Below, piece after piece: positions 32,551 to 41,798 of a DNA stretch of 64,000 bases. The stretch spans positions 62,001 through 126,000 of the forward strand of contig NZ_JAGGDJ010000012.1 in the NCBI RefSeq assembly GCF_017652985.1. The letters are read 5' to 3'. The notes under the pieces were generated by a model, which saw only the letters and a list, made by a program, of their open reading frames with translations, made no database searches and was not told the DNA's origin. Made by a program: the position numbers and the translations under genes. The first letter of the stretch is position 1, and the number at the start of each line of letters is the position of its first letter. The DNA comes from Paenibacillus artemisiicola (GTDB lineage Bacteria > Bacillota > Bacilli > Paenibacillales > Paenibacillaceae).

Positions 32551-33861
32551 ATGAAACTGAAACTCCACTCTAATGCAGGTTTTGATTTTGGTAACTCTGA
32601 ATTAGATGCTTACGTAAATGGAGTCTTGATTGCTCAACCAAATGTTTTTGCTGTAGCTGGCAAAAATCCTTGGTCTGATGATGATTTAGATGTAAAGAAA
32701 AACCTCTCGAACATTTACGATAACATGGTAGTGTCAATCATCTCTGGCGCCGTTCGGACGAATATGTATGCGGTCGGCCGTCATGCTCTGAAGACATATG
32801 GTGAAAACGTTACGAGCTTGTATGTGAAGGGCAACAACGCCAAATCTGATCAAGAGGTTCCATACGTGAGCTCCTTGGCCGTATTGGCAGCACAAGCTGT
32901 TGAAGAAGCAAATCGGAATGGTTCAAATGTCAACGAAATTGAATTGACCGTTGACATGGCCACTGCCCTCCCAGTTAAACAACACATGCCAGCAAATATT
33001 GATACCATGAAGAAAAAATTCATGGATGATACACATACAGTTTCCGTCCATCTTGGTTTGACGAAGAAAGTGGATGTTAAAATTAAGTTTGAATACGTTC
33101 ATATTCTTCAAGAAGGAACGCCGCCGGTCTTTGCATTACAGATGGACCAAAATGGTGATTGGAGAACTGGCGGCTATAACCCAGCGTCTAGCGAGAATGA
33201 TCTGTTCAGTGAATTCGCGAAGATCTATGACCTCCCTGCCGATACAGATGGCAGCTATCTTGATGGAAAAAACCTTCTTCATGTTGACCTGGGTGACGGA
33301 ACGCTCGATGACCCATTTACAAGAGGAGATTCGGTCGATAAGGATTTTTGCAGTGGTGTAAATCACGGTGTTGGACATGCTATTGCAGATTCGATCGATG
33401 ATCTTCTGGATCTTGCACCTCATGTTTTTAATTCTCTTTCTCGTCAACAATACAGTGATATCCTGAGAAGCCAATATTCTGGTCGGAAACATAAGTTCTT
33501 GCCAGAGGCTCTATCAGCTTTCAGGCCGCACTGTGAAAATCAGGTCAATCAAATCCTTAAGCACATTGCAGATCAGATTCTGAAAATCGGTGCAAATGAA
33601 ATCGACATCGTTCCTGTTTATGGCGGTGGAAGCATCTTGATGCGAGATTACCTGGAACCAAAACTGAAACAGCTTTGTGACGATTCCCGAATTCAGCTCT
33701 TCTACGTCCCAGCTAAATATGCTGTGACGTTAAATGCCGAAGGCCTTGATTTCTTTGTTCGCAGCGATATTTATAAGGCGTTAAAATCCCAAGCAGTTAC
33801 TGTAGCAGCTCCGATCGCAGAAAAAACCAAAAAGCAAATTGCAGCTGCTAAAGAGCAATAA
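32551..33861 (+). CDS. parM: ParM-like actin homologue, plasmid partition ATPase
   Basis: 436 residues, ATG at 32551 after GGGAGGAAATAG. The actin-fold nucleotide motifs are visible: phosphate-1 GFDFGNSELDAYVNG at residues ~10-24, phosphate-2 LLHVDLGDGTLDDPFTRG near 247-264, and the adenosine motif VPVYGGGSILMRDYLEP near 350. Length and motifs match ParM/Alp-type filaments that push plasmid copies apart. The next gene encodes a ParR-like adaptor; the pair is followed by a terminator. Confidence 0.9.
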   Translation: MKLKLHSNAGFDFGNSELDAYVNGVLIAQPNVFAVAGKNPWSDDDLDVKKNLSNIYDNMVVSIISGAVRTNMYAVGRHALKTYGENVTSLYVKGNNAKSDQEVPYVSSLAVLAAQAVEEANRNGSNVNEIELTVDMATALPVKQHMPANIDTMKKKFMDDTHTVSVHLGLTKKVDVKIKFEYVHILQEGTPPVFALQMDQNGDWRTGGYNPASSENDLFSEFAKIYDLPADTDGSYLDGKNLLHVDLGDGTLDDPFTRGDSVDKDFCSGVNHGVGHAIADSIDDLLDLAPHVFNSLSRQQYSDILRSQYSGRKHKFLPEALSAFRPHCENQVNQILKHIADQILKIGANEIDIVPVYGGGSILMRDYLEPKLKQLCDDSRIQLFYVPAKYAVTLNAEGLDFFVRSDIYKALKSQAVTVAAPIAEKTKKQIAAAKEQ

Positions 33862-33900
33862 GTATCATGATCATAACGATTTCACTTGGGGGTGAACTTT

Positions 33901-34440
33901 TTGAAAAAAACAAAAACAAAAGCGGTCCCCGGTAAACCAATAGTCATGAAACTGCGTGAAGATGAAGAAACCAGCGTCTTACAATGGTTGAATCTGCAAA
34001 GCGTGTATAGTGATTCAATCCGTTATCTGATACAAAAAGAAATCGCTGAAAACGGTCTAAGGAATCTGCAGCATTTTATTCCACAACATCGTACGGTTGA
34101 AACGCTGAAATCCATGAACGTGTTATCAGGACCCGGGGCTACTCAAATTGACCTGCAGCCGGATTTAAAGGAACAAGAGATAACTTCTGCGGAACGCACC
34201 ACACGACTTACTACTGAACCTGAGGTGAGTGGTGTCGATACGTTCTCACTACATGAGCATGAACTTTCTGAAGGCACGGATCTTGTTACAGGCAATGATG
34301 ACTCCGTGATAAAAAATGATTTTGAACCTAAAAGCTCGGACAATACCCCGATTGACAAACAGACGGTTGCACCAGGATCTAGCCCAAGACCGGCAAAGAA
34401 AGTTTTTGGTGCAGACGTTACGAGTTCATATGCAAACTGA
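33901..34440 (+). CDS. parR: ParR-like ribbon-helix-helix partition adaptor
   Basis: 179 residues from the TTG at 33901, six bases after GGGGGTG; an upstream TTG at 33886 lies before this ribosome site. The N-terminus has a basic start, a beta strand and two helices (KPIVMKLREDEETSVLQWLN, LQSVYSDSIRYLIQKEIAEN), fitting the RHH fold of ParR. The C-terminal ~110 residues are acidic and low in predicted structure, typical of the ParM-contacting tail. Position directly after parM supports the call. Confidence 0.75.
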   Translation: MKKTKTKAVPGKPIVMKLREDEETSVLQWLNLQSVYSDSIRYLIQKEIAENGLRNLQHFIPQHRTVETLKSMNVLSGPGATQIDLQPDLKEQEITSAERTTRLTTEPEVSGVDTFSLHEHELSEGTDLVTGNDDSVIKNDFEPKSSDNTPIDKQTVAPGSSPRPAKKVFGADVTSSYAN

Positions 34441-34504
34441 ATAAAGGATCCCCAATGATTGGTCAACACCCCGTCGTCGACAATGAAATAAAACCCTACC
34501 CTGT

Positions 34505-34541
34505 AAACTGATTTCGGTACTTCACCGAAGTCAGTTTGTTT
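34505..34541 (+). terminator. Terminator of parMR
   Basis: 14-bp stem (34505-34518 with 34524-34537, one G-T pair), AAACTGATTTCGGT type, followed by GTTTTAC. Confidence 0.85.
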
Positions 34542-34640
34542 TACTTTCGTTAAGATCGTTTGTAAAAGTGTATGAACGTTTCAATTCAGCTTTGTGCTTT
34601 CTTGAAGGATCGGATATGTTAAGGTAAGAGTCCTTCCCTC

Positions 34641-35031
34641 TTAAGATGATAGAAAAAGCTTTCCGGCGCCAACAAATGGCAGCATGTCGAGGTAGTCGTA
34701 GGACATGTACGCGGATCCCTGGTCGCTGTGAACGATCAGCCCCGTCACGTCTTTCTCTTTTTCAAACGCTTTTGAAAACGTATCGAGGATGGCATTCTCC
34801 ATTTCCACCCTTCGAACATAGCGATCCATATTTGGAATGTTTCTCGTTTCCCCCGTGTATCTAAGAGTCCTAACTCCTCTCCTCCATCTGGTTGTATGGC
34901 GCATCCACGCCTTCAGTCGGCCCACATCGACGATTCTTTCCTCCGCCACCTTCTGCTTCGTCATCCCTTGCAATCCCAGTTCAATCGCTTTCTTCTTTGT
35001 CTCCAGGTTATACGTTAAACGGCCGACCCAT
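34641..35031 (-). pseudogene. Decayed IS3-family (IS150-like) transposase
   Basis: Read leftward from an ATG at 35031 (MGRPFN, frame lost within ten codons) then KKKAIELGLQGMTKQKVAEE of an orfA-type HTH, a large deletion, then a piece of the orfB integrase core (VTGLIVHSDQGSAYMSYDYL with the family-typical HSDQGSxY). Most of both genes is missing and the reading frame is broken. No intact terminal inverted repeats were found. Confidence 0.7.
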
Positions 35032-36168
35032 TATCGCTATAAAAAAACCCTATCGTTTTCATCGGCATAACACGAGGATGTTTATCCAAGGGTGCACTTC
35101 AGTGATGTTGGGTTCTTCTATTACTTTATGGGGATTATATGCTCGGTTTCGCGTAGCTCGTAGCGAGAATGCCTGTGCGCTTACAGCGTACTCAAATATC
35201 ATCAATGGAGTGACCAGTAGTGTGCGGTGAAAGTTAAAGCGAAGGATGCGTAGCGGAGTATCTCTCCCCTGTTAAAGAACGAATGGCTCAGTCGTCATCT
35301 TCTTATTTCGCAGCGGGATCATAATGGCCTTGTAGATTTGCTGGCATGCGTTGCGAACCTAGAGTGACTCCTATCTGGTATATATCGTGCGCTCAATTGC
35401 TCAGATCCAAATTGGGTTTACAGGTACCGTGATCGTGTTCATTGCAGCGAAGGTATACGCCGTTCAACGCCTCTCCCTCTTTCCGCTGTTTCCTCCCTCC
35501 TTTGTCGAAGCCCTACACTTAGTTTCGTCGTAACGGACATCGTAATGGCCTTTAAGTTTAAGTCCTGGCATCTGTCACGAACATATTGTCTCCCTGTTGA
35601 TACAACCGTGAGATCTATGTTCAGTTCTACAGCCGCACAACTAATAAGGCACTGTGGCTGGTACTGATAGTCGTGTCGGACTCTCGCTGATAAAACTGTG
35701 AGCTCAATAGCTAGTTTCCCGGGCGTCATATTTAGGGCATTGCCGCCGGTATTGATATCTGTTACGGATTCCCTTGATGATATGTGCTCTGGGCTCACTC
35801 TCTGTTCTATTCGTTTTGGTAATGCGGCCGTCAACGTTGAAGCGATGGCGACTCACATCGTCTATCTTCACCTGAACGAAAGTTGGTAAAAAGCGTTTAG
35901 CAGCTGCCCATCGGTTTGAACAACGTAACGTATTTGTCAAAAACTCTCTGATATTAAACTATCAGGGCTATTATGATGAATCTTCTGCTCGTTTTGGTTG
36001 GAACCAATTAATATAAAGTTATAACTAAGGATTGATTAAATTATAATTATATTGAGCCTCCGTACAAACTTGAGTACAATTTTGGTTTACCTTTATATAT
36101 ATGTTATTAATAAGGAGTACATATGGTGAACTCATGTTATTAACGTCTTGTTTGTGATAAAGAAAAGA
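35032..36168. other. Gene-poor degenerate region
   Basis: About 1.1 kb without a convincing gene; open frames here lack ribosome sites and have biased, protein-unlike composition. Two loosely similar stretches occur near 35600 and 35690 (GATACAACCGTGAGATCT and GATAAAACTGTGAGCTCA). It adjoins the IS3 remnant and is probably decayed mobile or passenger DNA. Confidence 0.4.
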
Positions 36169-36185
36169 GACGCAACAAGTGCGTC
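36162..36185 (-). terminator. Terminator of the MerR-like gene
   Basis: GACGCA/TGCGTC stem with five-base loop (36169-36185), followed on the minus strand by TCTTTTCTTT, directly after the stop at 36187. Confidence 0.75.
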
Positions 36186-36186
36186 C

Positions 36187-36855
36187 CTAGTTAACACCAT
36201 ATTCCTCTTTTAAAGCCGCCTCCATGTTTTCTTGAACATACTGACGGATAAACGTAGACCTTTTTCCCAAATCCTCGTCTTTTCTGAAGAGCCCAACGCG
36301 CTTCATTCGTTCATTTTCCGGCAGCTTTGACCATTCCTCAATGGCCTTTTCTTCTAATTTCCATTCAATCCTCATTCGAGACATCTTTTCATTAATTTTT
36401 TCAAGGCGGATCTCTTCGTCGGATTTCGGTGCAGGTAGCGATTTACGATGTTCTTCCAAGAGTTGTGTAGCAGCGGATACAACCTCATTGCGAATTTCAA
36501 TTTGGGCTTTCTGAAACTTCTCTTCGAAGGTAGCCTCCATTTGCCGTCTTATGGCTTCGAGATCGACTAATCCTCCCTCCCCTGTTCCCCAATCTAACGG
36601 AAATGGTCGTAACTCAAAAACATCTGGAAGCTGATCGAATATTAATTGTAGGTTATACTTTTTGGCTCTACCTTCACTAATGTATCTTCCGATTTCAAGG
36701 TCTTTTTCATCATAAACCTTTTCCCCAAGAATGCGATTAACGTAATGGATTCTCTTTTCTTCCAATGCAATGAACCATTGATTGATTGTATTGTGATGAT
36801 TGCCTTCTATCAATTTAGCAAATTCCGAAATTTTCCACGCTTTTTCAAGCTCCAA
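36187..36855 (-). CDS. MerR-like HTH protein with DUF3967-like coiled tail
   Basis: 222 residues, TTG start at 36855 after GAGGAGGAGAG. Residues 1-75 look like a MerR-type winged HTH (WKISEFAKLIEGNHHNTINQ, HYVNRILGEKVYDEKDLEIG). The remainder is a long charged coiled coil (LVDLEAIRRQMEATFEEKFQ, KAQIEIRNEVVSAATQLLEE). This layout is that of plasmid-borne Bacillota proteins annotated as MerR-like/DUF3967 and of the chromosome-anchoring protein RacA. A dyad lies directly upstream, so it may be autoregulated. It could act in plasmid segregation or transcription. Confidence 0.65.
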   Translation of the reverse strand: MELEKAWKISEFAKLIEGNHHNTINQWFIALEEKRIHYVNRILGEKVYDEKDLEIGRYISEGRAKKYNLQLIFDQLPDVFELRPFPLDWGTGEGGLVDLEAIRRQMEATFEEKFQKAQIEIRNEVVSAATQLLEEHRKSLPAPKSDEEIRLEKINEKMSRMRIEWKLEEKAIEEWSKLPENERMKRVGLFRKDEDLGKRSTFIRQYVQENMEAALKEEYGVN

Positions 36856-36881
36856 TGACTCTCCTCCTCTATAAAATGTCT

Positions 36882-36900
36882 ACCACAAGTAGTTTGTGGT
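36882..36900. promoter_or_regulatory. Dyad upstream of the MerR-like gene
   Basis: ACCACAA GTAGT TTGTGGT, a perfect 7-bp inverted repeat with a five-base centre, 27 bases upstream of the start codon; a probable operator. Related CTACnnGTAG/TTGTAG phrases recur nearby (36910, 36955, 37020). Confidence 0.55.
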
Positions 36901-37420
36901 TTATTTGTAGAATACTTGTACGTCAATCATACACAATTACAGCGATAATGTCATCACATGTAGTGGACAAGCCGATTTCTGAGCGGAAAAACACCGAAGC
37001 AATACCAAGTCAAAACTGCTACTTGTAGAAAACATAATACATTCAGTTGACAACAATTCCGCAATAATTACTGCAATGAGGATATTATGTCTATAACATG
37101 TTTATTTTATATATTATACACCCTATTTTAAGTAGTTAATATGTGCAGAAATTGTTTTTCACATCTCACATACGGTATACTATATGTTTCTATCAAGTAT
37201 TATACAGACTACATTCAGTGTTTTAGATGTTTAAGACAGGTGGCGTATATTCTATAATCAGTGTACTACATATATTTATTTTGTATTCAATAAACTACAT
37301 TTAGTATACGACATGTTATATACAAGAAGTGTAAGATCGACAGTTTGTACACCACAAATACCTATTAAATAGAGGTGGAGCGAATAGCGCCACATGGGAA
37401 TGAAGTCAAACAATGACAAG
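36901..37420. other. AT-rich, repeat-containing region before virD4
   Basis: About 520 bases without a gene. It is very AT-rich and contains many variants of TTGTAG/CTACA and ACTACATTTAGT (for example near 37210, 37260 and 37290). It could be a protein-binding region, a transfer origin or a centromere; nothing decisive was seen. Confidence 0.4.
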
Positions 37421-37460
37421 GACTATTATTATATATTAATATACTAGTAAATTAATATAC
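37421..37460 (+). promoter_or_regulatory. Shared AT-rich element, site c
   Basis: GACTATTATTATATATTAAT followed by ATACTAGTAAATTAATATAC, directly before the ribosome site of virD4. It holds the core in both orientations. Confidence 0.6.
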
Positions 37461-37480
37461 TGATAAAAGGAGCGGGACAA

Positions 37481-39859
37481 TTGAGATACATAGGCATGGT
37501 TATTGGAGGAATATTGTCAGCAATAGGGCATGTGATTGCGTTCATGTTCAAAAATATTTTCATTCAGGTGCGACGATATGCAATGGATTCAGCAAATAAA
37601 AACGCGATATGGAACATGCAAGCAATAAGCGTTCTGACGATTTTAATCTTATGTTTTTTGTGGTTAGTGGGTAAATACCAGGATTTGTTCTATGGGGTAG
37701 GGGAGCCAGTATTTTATCGTGCGATTCCGCTCCTTATTTCATGCTTTTTAGGGCATATCATTTATTCATCCCCACTTATTTTCAAAAGTAAGTATTCAAA
37801 GCCCGTTATTCAAACGTTTTTAAATTCACTAAGTGTACTGGCAGCCGGACAAATAATTATGCACTATGTACAAGGATGGCTAGGGCTCACCATTGCGTAT
37901 ATCCTCTTTTTTGGTTCAGTCGCATTGACATTGTTCTATACATTGCAAATTAACATACGGTCAACAGTGTTTTATAAATTATCTAAAGCAGCTGAGGAAT
38001 CAACACTCAACATTAACACTTCTAGTCAATTAAAATTAAGTAAATGGAATGGGATCTTGAATGGAGGCTTTGCCACACTTGATAAGATCGACTTAAGTAA
38101 GAAAGGTTCATTAAGTCATCTGAGATATTATTCTGAAGAGTGTAAACTTGAACTTTTTCATACAGTACCTACTAAATATCGAGGGAGTGAACTGATTGTT
38201 CTTAACAGAGGGGACCGGGCGCAGCATCAACAAACGATAGGTGGAACAGGTGCTGGTAAAACGCTTCTTGCAACTACACTCGTTACTCAAGATGTTCTAA
38301 ATGATTTTATGGGTACCACAATTCTAGAGCCGAAAGGTTCGTTCATAAAAAGAATGGCAAACTTCATGGATCGGACCGGTAGGCCATATAGAAGACTAGA
38401 TCCAGAGTATTCATTGACTGATTGCCTCAACCCATTCTTTGTGCCTGAAGGAGAAGACATTGAACCGATGATTGAGGCAAATGTCTCTGCCTTTCACGGC
38501 TATTTAGGTCCGGATCCAGAACAATATTTTAAAAGTCGGTCGACGCAATTGTTGCGTATTGGTATCAAGGCACTAAAGATCGTTTTGGGAAATGATTGCA
38601 CATACAATCATTTGAATAGACTGATTCAACCGATAAATGATGACTATCGAGCTGAGATCATGTCTGAATTTATCGGACGTGAGACAGAGGTTCCATTGCT
38701 TCTTGAATACACAAGAAACATGGCGAGTGGGGGCAAGTTGCAAGAACATGCTATGCAAACGTACTCGGGATTATACGATTATCTAAGTGAGTTAACAGAA
38801 AGCAAATACGTCCAACGAATCTTCTGTGGTAAATCTACTTTTAATATCGATGATGCGTTACGTAATGGTGAGGTCATCTTAGTAAATGGTGCATATGGAA
38901 AGTTGCAGACTTTAACCTACACTGTAGGAAGGCTGTTCCTAAATCTATTGCGTGCAAGTACCTTCAGAAGAAATTTGACTGAAAATGTACGTCCGCATCA
39001 ACTGACCGTAGATGAGATCGAAATGTTTGCAGATGAAGAATTTTCAACTTTTCTGGAGATGGCACGTGAGTTTGAAGTGTATGTAAATGTCATTCATCAA
39101 GGAAATGTCCAATTGACTGATGTTAGTGAAAGACTCGGAGGAATGGTTAAACAAAATGCGGTTCAGAAATTCATTTTGGCAGGCCTCGATAATGAGGACG
39201 CAGAGTATTATGCAGATATGATTGGTGAGGATTATAAAATTGGCCAGAGTAGCGGAACCGATGAAATGTCGGTCACGGGGTTTAAAACTCAGCTTAAGGA
39301 AGAGAAACGTTATCGAGTAATGCCGAGCGAGATTACAGGATTAAAAGGATACAATCCAGAGACAGGTGAACCAGGTGAATGTCTATTTAGAGGCGTTCAC
39401 AACAACGTAAGAATGGAACCAGTGATTGGTCTGATTTATCCATTGCCAAGAAAACTATTCGAGCCACTTGAAGAATCAAATCAACCAAATGTAGAACCCT
39501 GCAATTCCGAGATGGTAGGTTCAGCAAAAGAGCGTACAGTTCTATCCAAAAGTGGGGGGCCAGACCGAAGTGAGAGTTCCAAAAATCGATTGGATCAGAT
39601 AAAGGAAAAAGGGAAGAGAGCAGCTAAAGAAACGAGCAGTGGGGGAGAGGAGTCGCAAACTGGTCCAAATATGATTAGGAGTTCAGCATGGGATAGTGAA
39701 GATGATGAAACGCCAAAGGTGGCTCAAGGTAAAGTTAAAGTAGTAGAAGACGAAACAATTGTTAAAACTGGGACACTATTGGCATCAAAGAATCGGGCAC
39801 TAAACGATCTTGAAGAGAAACTTGCCCAGCGTGCTGATGCTGCTCGAAACTCAGGATGA
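37481..39859 (+). CDS. virD4: VirD4-type coupling protein
   Basis: 792 residues, TTG start at 37481 after AAAGGAGCGGG. Four or five membrane helices occupy residues ~1-165 (GMVIGGILSAIGHVIAFMFK, AISVLTILILCFLWLVG, ILFFGSVALTLFYTLQI). Walker A is IGGTGAGKTLLATTL near 252-266, followed by ILEPKGSF; Walker B is HQLTVDEIEMFADEEFSTFL near 507-526, then INVIHQG-type sensor residues. It docks the relaxase-DNA complex to the transfer channel. The last ~120 residues are charged and low-complexity. It is encoded apart from, and opposite to, the main transfer operon but has the same upstream element. Confidence 0.9.
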   Translation: MRYIGMVIGGILSAIGHVIAFMFKNIFIQVRRYAMDSANKNAIWNMQAISVLTILILCFLWLVGKYQDLFYGVGEPVFYRAIPLLISCFLGHIIYSSPLIFKSKYSKPVIQTFLNSLSVLAAGQIIMHYVQGWLGLTIAYILFFGSVALTLFYTLQINIRSTVFYKLSKAAEESTLNINTSSQLKLSKWNGILNGGFATLDKIDLSKKGSLSHLRYYSEECKLELFHTVPTKYRGSELIVLNRGDRAQHQQTIGGTGAGKTLLATTLVTQDVLNDFMGTTILEPKGSFIKRMANFMDRTGRPYRRLDPEYSLTDCLNPFFVPEGEDIEPMIEANVSAFHGYLGPDPEQYFKSRSTQLLRIGIKALKIVLGNDCTYNHLNRLIQPINDDYRAEIMSEFIGRETEVPLLLEYTRNMASGGKLQEHAMQTYSGLYDYLSELTESKYVQRIFCGKSTFNIDDALRNGEVILVNGAYGKLQTLTYTVGRLFLNLLRASTFRRNLTENVRPHQLTVDEIEMFADEEFSTFLEMAREFEVYVNVIHQGNVQLTDVSERLGGMVKQNAVQKFILAGLDNEDAEYYADMIGEDYKIGQSSGTDEMSVTGFKTQLKEEKRYRVMPSEITGLKGYNPETGEPGECLFRGVHNNVRMEPVIGLIYPLPRKLFEPLEESNQPNVEPCNSEMVGSAKERTVLSKSGGPDRSESSKNRLDQIKEKGKRAAKETSSGGEESQTGPNMIRSSAWDSEDDETPKVAQGKVKVVEDETIVKTGTLLASKNRALNDLEEKLAQRADAARNSG

Positions 39860-39869
39860 ACATTGAAAA

Positions 39870-39894
39870 AAGCCGATGTCTAAGACATCGGCTT
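39870..39894. terminator. Bidirectional terminator
   Basis: 11-bp stem AAGCCGATGTC/GACATCGGCTT with TAA loop between the convergent virD4 and the 105-residue gene; A-rich on one side, T-containing on the other. Confidence 0.8.
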
Positions 39895-39921
39895 CATTAT
39901 TTATTATGGTTGAATTTGATG

Positions 39922-40239
39922 TTAATCAGCATCTTCATCCTCAGTAATGTCCATAAATAATTCATTGAATTTCTCAAAGGCAGCAAGGCCAAGAGGAGTG
40001 AGACTATATAATTTTTGTCTGCCGGAGGAGTTAAATTCAGCAAACCCTAGAGCTTCAAGCCAACAAACGGCGAAGTTTAGCTCGCCCCTTCTGACTCTTG
40101 CTTTTAAAGAAAGATCCTCTTTATTATAATCCTTTTTGGACAATGCCTGCATAACCAATTTTGGGCCATTAGGCAAGTTACTGATCATTTTTTCCAAGTA
40201 AGGCTGTAGCGTGCCTTCGATTTCAAAGTCAATAGACAT
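39922..40239 (-). CDS. Small winged-helix regulator-like protein
   Basis: 105 residues, ATG at 40239 after AAAGGAG. Two helices and a wing are suggested by VRRGELNFAVCWLEALGFAE then FNSSGRQKLYSLTPLGLAAF, the usual end of a winged-helix domain (LTPLG). The N-terminal acidic helix (LEKMISNLPNGPKLVMQALS) precedes it, and the C-terminus is acidic. A DNA-binding regulator of the transfer region is likely; it has a divergent AT-rich element (site d) upstream. Confidence 0.6.
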   Translation of the reverse strand: MSIDFEIEGTLQPYLEKMISNLPNGPKLVMQALSKKDYNKEDLSLKARVRRGELNFAVCWLEALGFAEFNSSGRQKLYSLTPLGLAAFEKFNELFMDITEDEDAD

Positions 40240-40270
40240 AACTCATTGCACTCCTTTACGATTGTTACTC

Positions 40271-40316
40271 AATTAACTAATATAGTATCACATTGAATTA
40301 TTAATTGACATACAAC
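40271..40316 (-). promoter_or_regulatory. Shared AT-rich element, site d (diverged)
   Basis: Read leftward: TTGTTGTATGTCAATTAATA, then after 14 bases ATACTATATTAGTTAATTG. Both halves resemble parts of the core but are interrupted; the weakest of the seven sites. Confidence 0.4.
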
Positions 40317-40518
40317 AATGATATCCTGTTGAAGTCTGCAGTATACCTTATTCCATTAAGTTAAATCAGAGAGTTGTTCAAGATCATATCTCAATAGTCG
40401 ATAATTACACTATTATTAATTAAAAATAACGATCTTAACAAGCATGGAATAGGGGGATTGTAATGGAGTTCTCCTTATATGGAGTACTTTGCATCCTGGG
40501 TTGGAGTAGATATGGTAT

Positions 40519-41010
40519 ATGTGTACGTTCCTTGGGATTGTAACTACATTAACTTTTGATGTCTACAATATGAAAGCTATTGGGCCAATAATAATCTGCT
40601 CAATGGTGGTTACAGTAATTTACTTGTCAAGGAGAAAGATCAGGGATGCAATACAGATCTCGGCCATTACGTGCGGTCTTGGCTTCTTAGTACAGTCATT
40701 AACTTTTCATTATGGAGATCCTACAAGCAGGGTTGTTGAAGAATTAATCAATACATTCATATTAACAACTGTGAGTAATGTACTGATAAAAAACAAAATT
40801 CATTTTACCTTCTTAGCAAGTCCTAGAATTATGGCCAAACATGGACAGGGATTAAGTAGATTATGTGTTTCGATTTTAATCTTCTTATCATCTTTAGGAT
40901 TCCTCTATATCATATTGCCAAACGAATTTTCATTTTACCTAGTGACAGCTTCGATGATCATTGAGAACTTAACACTATTCGTAGAATCCTATCGACTTGA
41001 GATACAGTAG
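40519..41010 (+). CDS. Polytopic membrane protein, possibly frameshifted at its N-terminus
   Basis: 163 residues from the ATG at 40519, with five or six membrane helices (IGPIIICSMVVTVIYLS, LCVSILIFLSSLGFLYIILP, and others). No family was recognised; the pattern resembles N-terminal sensor regions of membrane regulators. A better ribosome site (AGGGGG, ATG at 40463) starts another frame of 26 residues that is also hydrophobic (MEFSLYGVLCILGWSRYG). The true gene may therefore begin at 40463 with a frameshift near 40510, or be truncated. Confidence 0.5.
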   Translation: MCTFLGIVTTLTFDVYNMKAIGPIIICSMVVTVIYLSRRKIRDAIQISAITCGLGFLVQSLTFHYGDPTSRVVEELINTFILTTVSNVLIKNKIHFTFLASPRIMAKHGQGLSRLCVSILIFLSSLGFLYIILPNEFSFYLVTASMIIENLTLFVESYRLEIQ

Positions 41011-41019
41011 TCCTTATTC

Positions 41020-41688
41020 CTAATCCTCTGTTGAACGAATGAATAACGAACGGGATTGATTAGTTTCGATTTTATATTCGATCGAATTTTCATTATTACG
41101 TGCAACAGCATTCTCAATTAGCATTTTCAATAACTTTGCCCTTAACCATGCAATTTCGACGAATTTACCGGCCTTTCTTTGATCAAAAAAGATACGGTTA
41201 TTTTTTTCATCATAAGAATAAACCCTTCTTAGGTTTACATAGGTACCTACATTAACTCGAATAAAGTCCGAGTTCTCTAATCGCTCCTCAAGCAACATGT
41301 ACTCATGCAAATGCATAATTTCATAATAGACTTGTTCGAGAAGATGGACTTGAACTTGATTATTCTCGTCAACATGGACATACAGGACATCATCAAGACT
41401 GATTTCAATAATGCAGTTAGGTTTGTTTGGCGAATGCTGGGGATCGTCAACATGCCCAGCAATTCTCATTAATTCATTGAAGTCAGCGTCGTAGGCTTCC
41501 GCGAATTTCCTAAGGGTTTGAGGGCGGGGAATGATTTCGGTTCCCTCTCCATTACATCGTTTTTCTCCCAGCTCGACATCGCGAATATAGCCATGACTTA
41601 ACCTGCTTTTTTCGGCAGCTTTTCTAAGACTTAATTTGCGTTCGATTCTGAGTGATTCAAGATGGGACCCGATTTTGTTTGTGCTCAC
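41020..41688 (-). CDS. XRE-LytTR two-domain transcription regulator
   Basis: 222 residues from a GTG at 41688, eight bases after AAAGGTGG. Residues ~1-75 are an XRE-type HTH (GSHLESLRIERKLSLRKAAE, KSRLSHGYIRDVELGEKR, then PRPQTLRKFAEAYDADFNEL). Residues ~95-185 fit a LytTR-like DNA-binding domain (DDVLYVHVDENNQVQVHL, then SDFIRVNVGTYVNLRRVYSY then DEKNNRIFF, with the F-R...VNL...V pattern). Two different DNA-binding modules in one protein are unusual. The leader holds a class I cyclic-di-GMP riboswitch, so its level should follow c-di-GMP. It is a prime candidate to control the AT-rich elements of the transfer and Tad operons. Confidence 0.75.
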   Translation of the reverse strand: MSTNKIGSHLESLRIERKLSLRKAAEKSRLSHGYIRDVELGEKRCNGEGTEIIPRPQTLRKFAEAYDADFNELMRIAGHVDDPQHSPNKPNCIIEISLDDVLYVHVDENNQVQVHLLEQVYYEIMHLHEYMLLEERLENSDFIRVNVGTYVNLRRVYSYDEKNNRIFFDQRKAGKFVEIAWLRAKLLKMLIENAVARNNENSIEYKIETNQSRSLFIRSTED

Positions 41689-41726
41689 TGGAATATCCAC
41701 CTTTAATTTAGGTTTAGGCGAGAGTT

Positions 41727-41798
41727 GGCAACCCGGCTATCATAGAAAAAATCTTTAGACCCGTGGTTTTGCGTCCTGCGCTTTCACGCAGTTTGCCC
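41727..41798 (-). ncRNA. Cyclic-di-GMP class I (GEMM) riboswitch
   Basis: Read leftward, the conserved parts are present in order: GGGCAAACTGCG, GAAA tetraloop, CGCAGGACGCAAAACCACGG, GTCTAAAG, then after a variable loop CTATGATAGCCGGGTTGCC. These are the P1/P2/P3 landmarks of the GEMM-I aptamer (GCAAA, GACGCAAA...CACGGG, CUAA, GCCGGGUUGCC). The aptamer ends 39 bases before the GTG start of the XRE-LytTR gene. No terminator hairpin is obvious after it, so control may be translational. Confidence 0.85.

Noticed and set aside
35439..35834. 131-residue leftward open frame in the IS3-remnant region
   Set aside because: No ribosome site, no recognisable domains, embedded in degenerate DNA.
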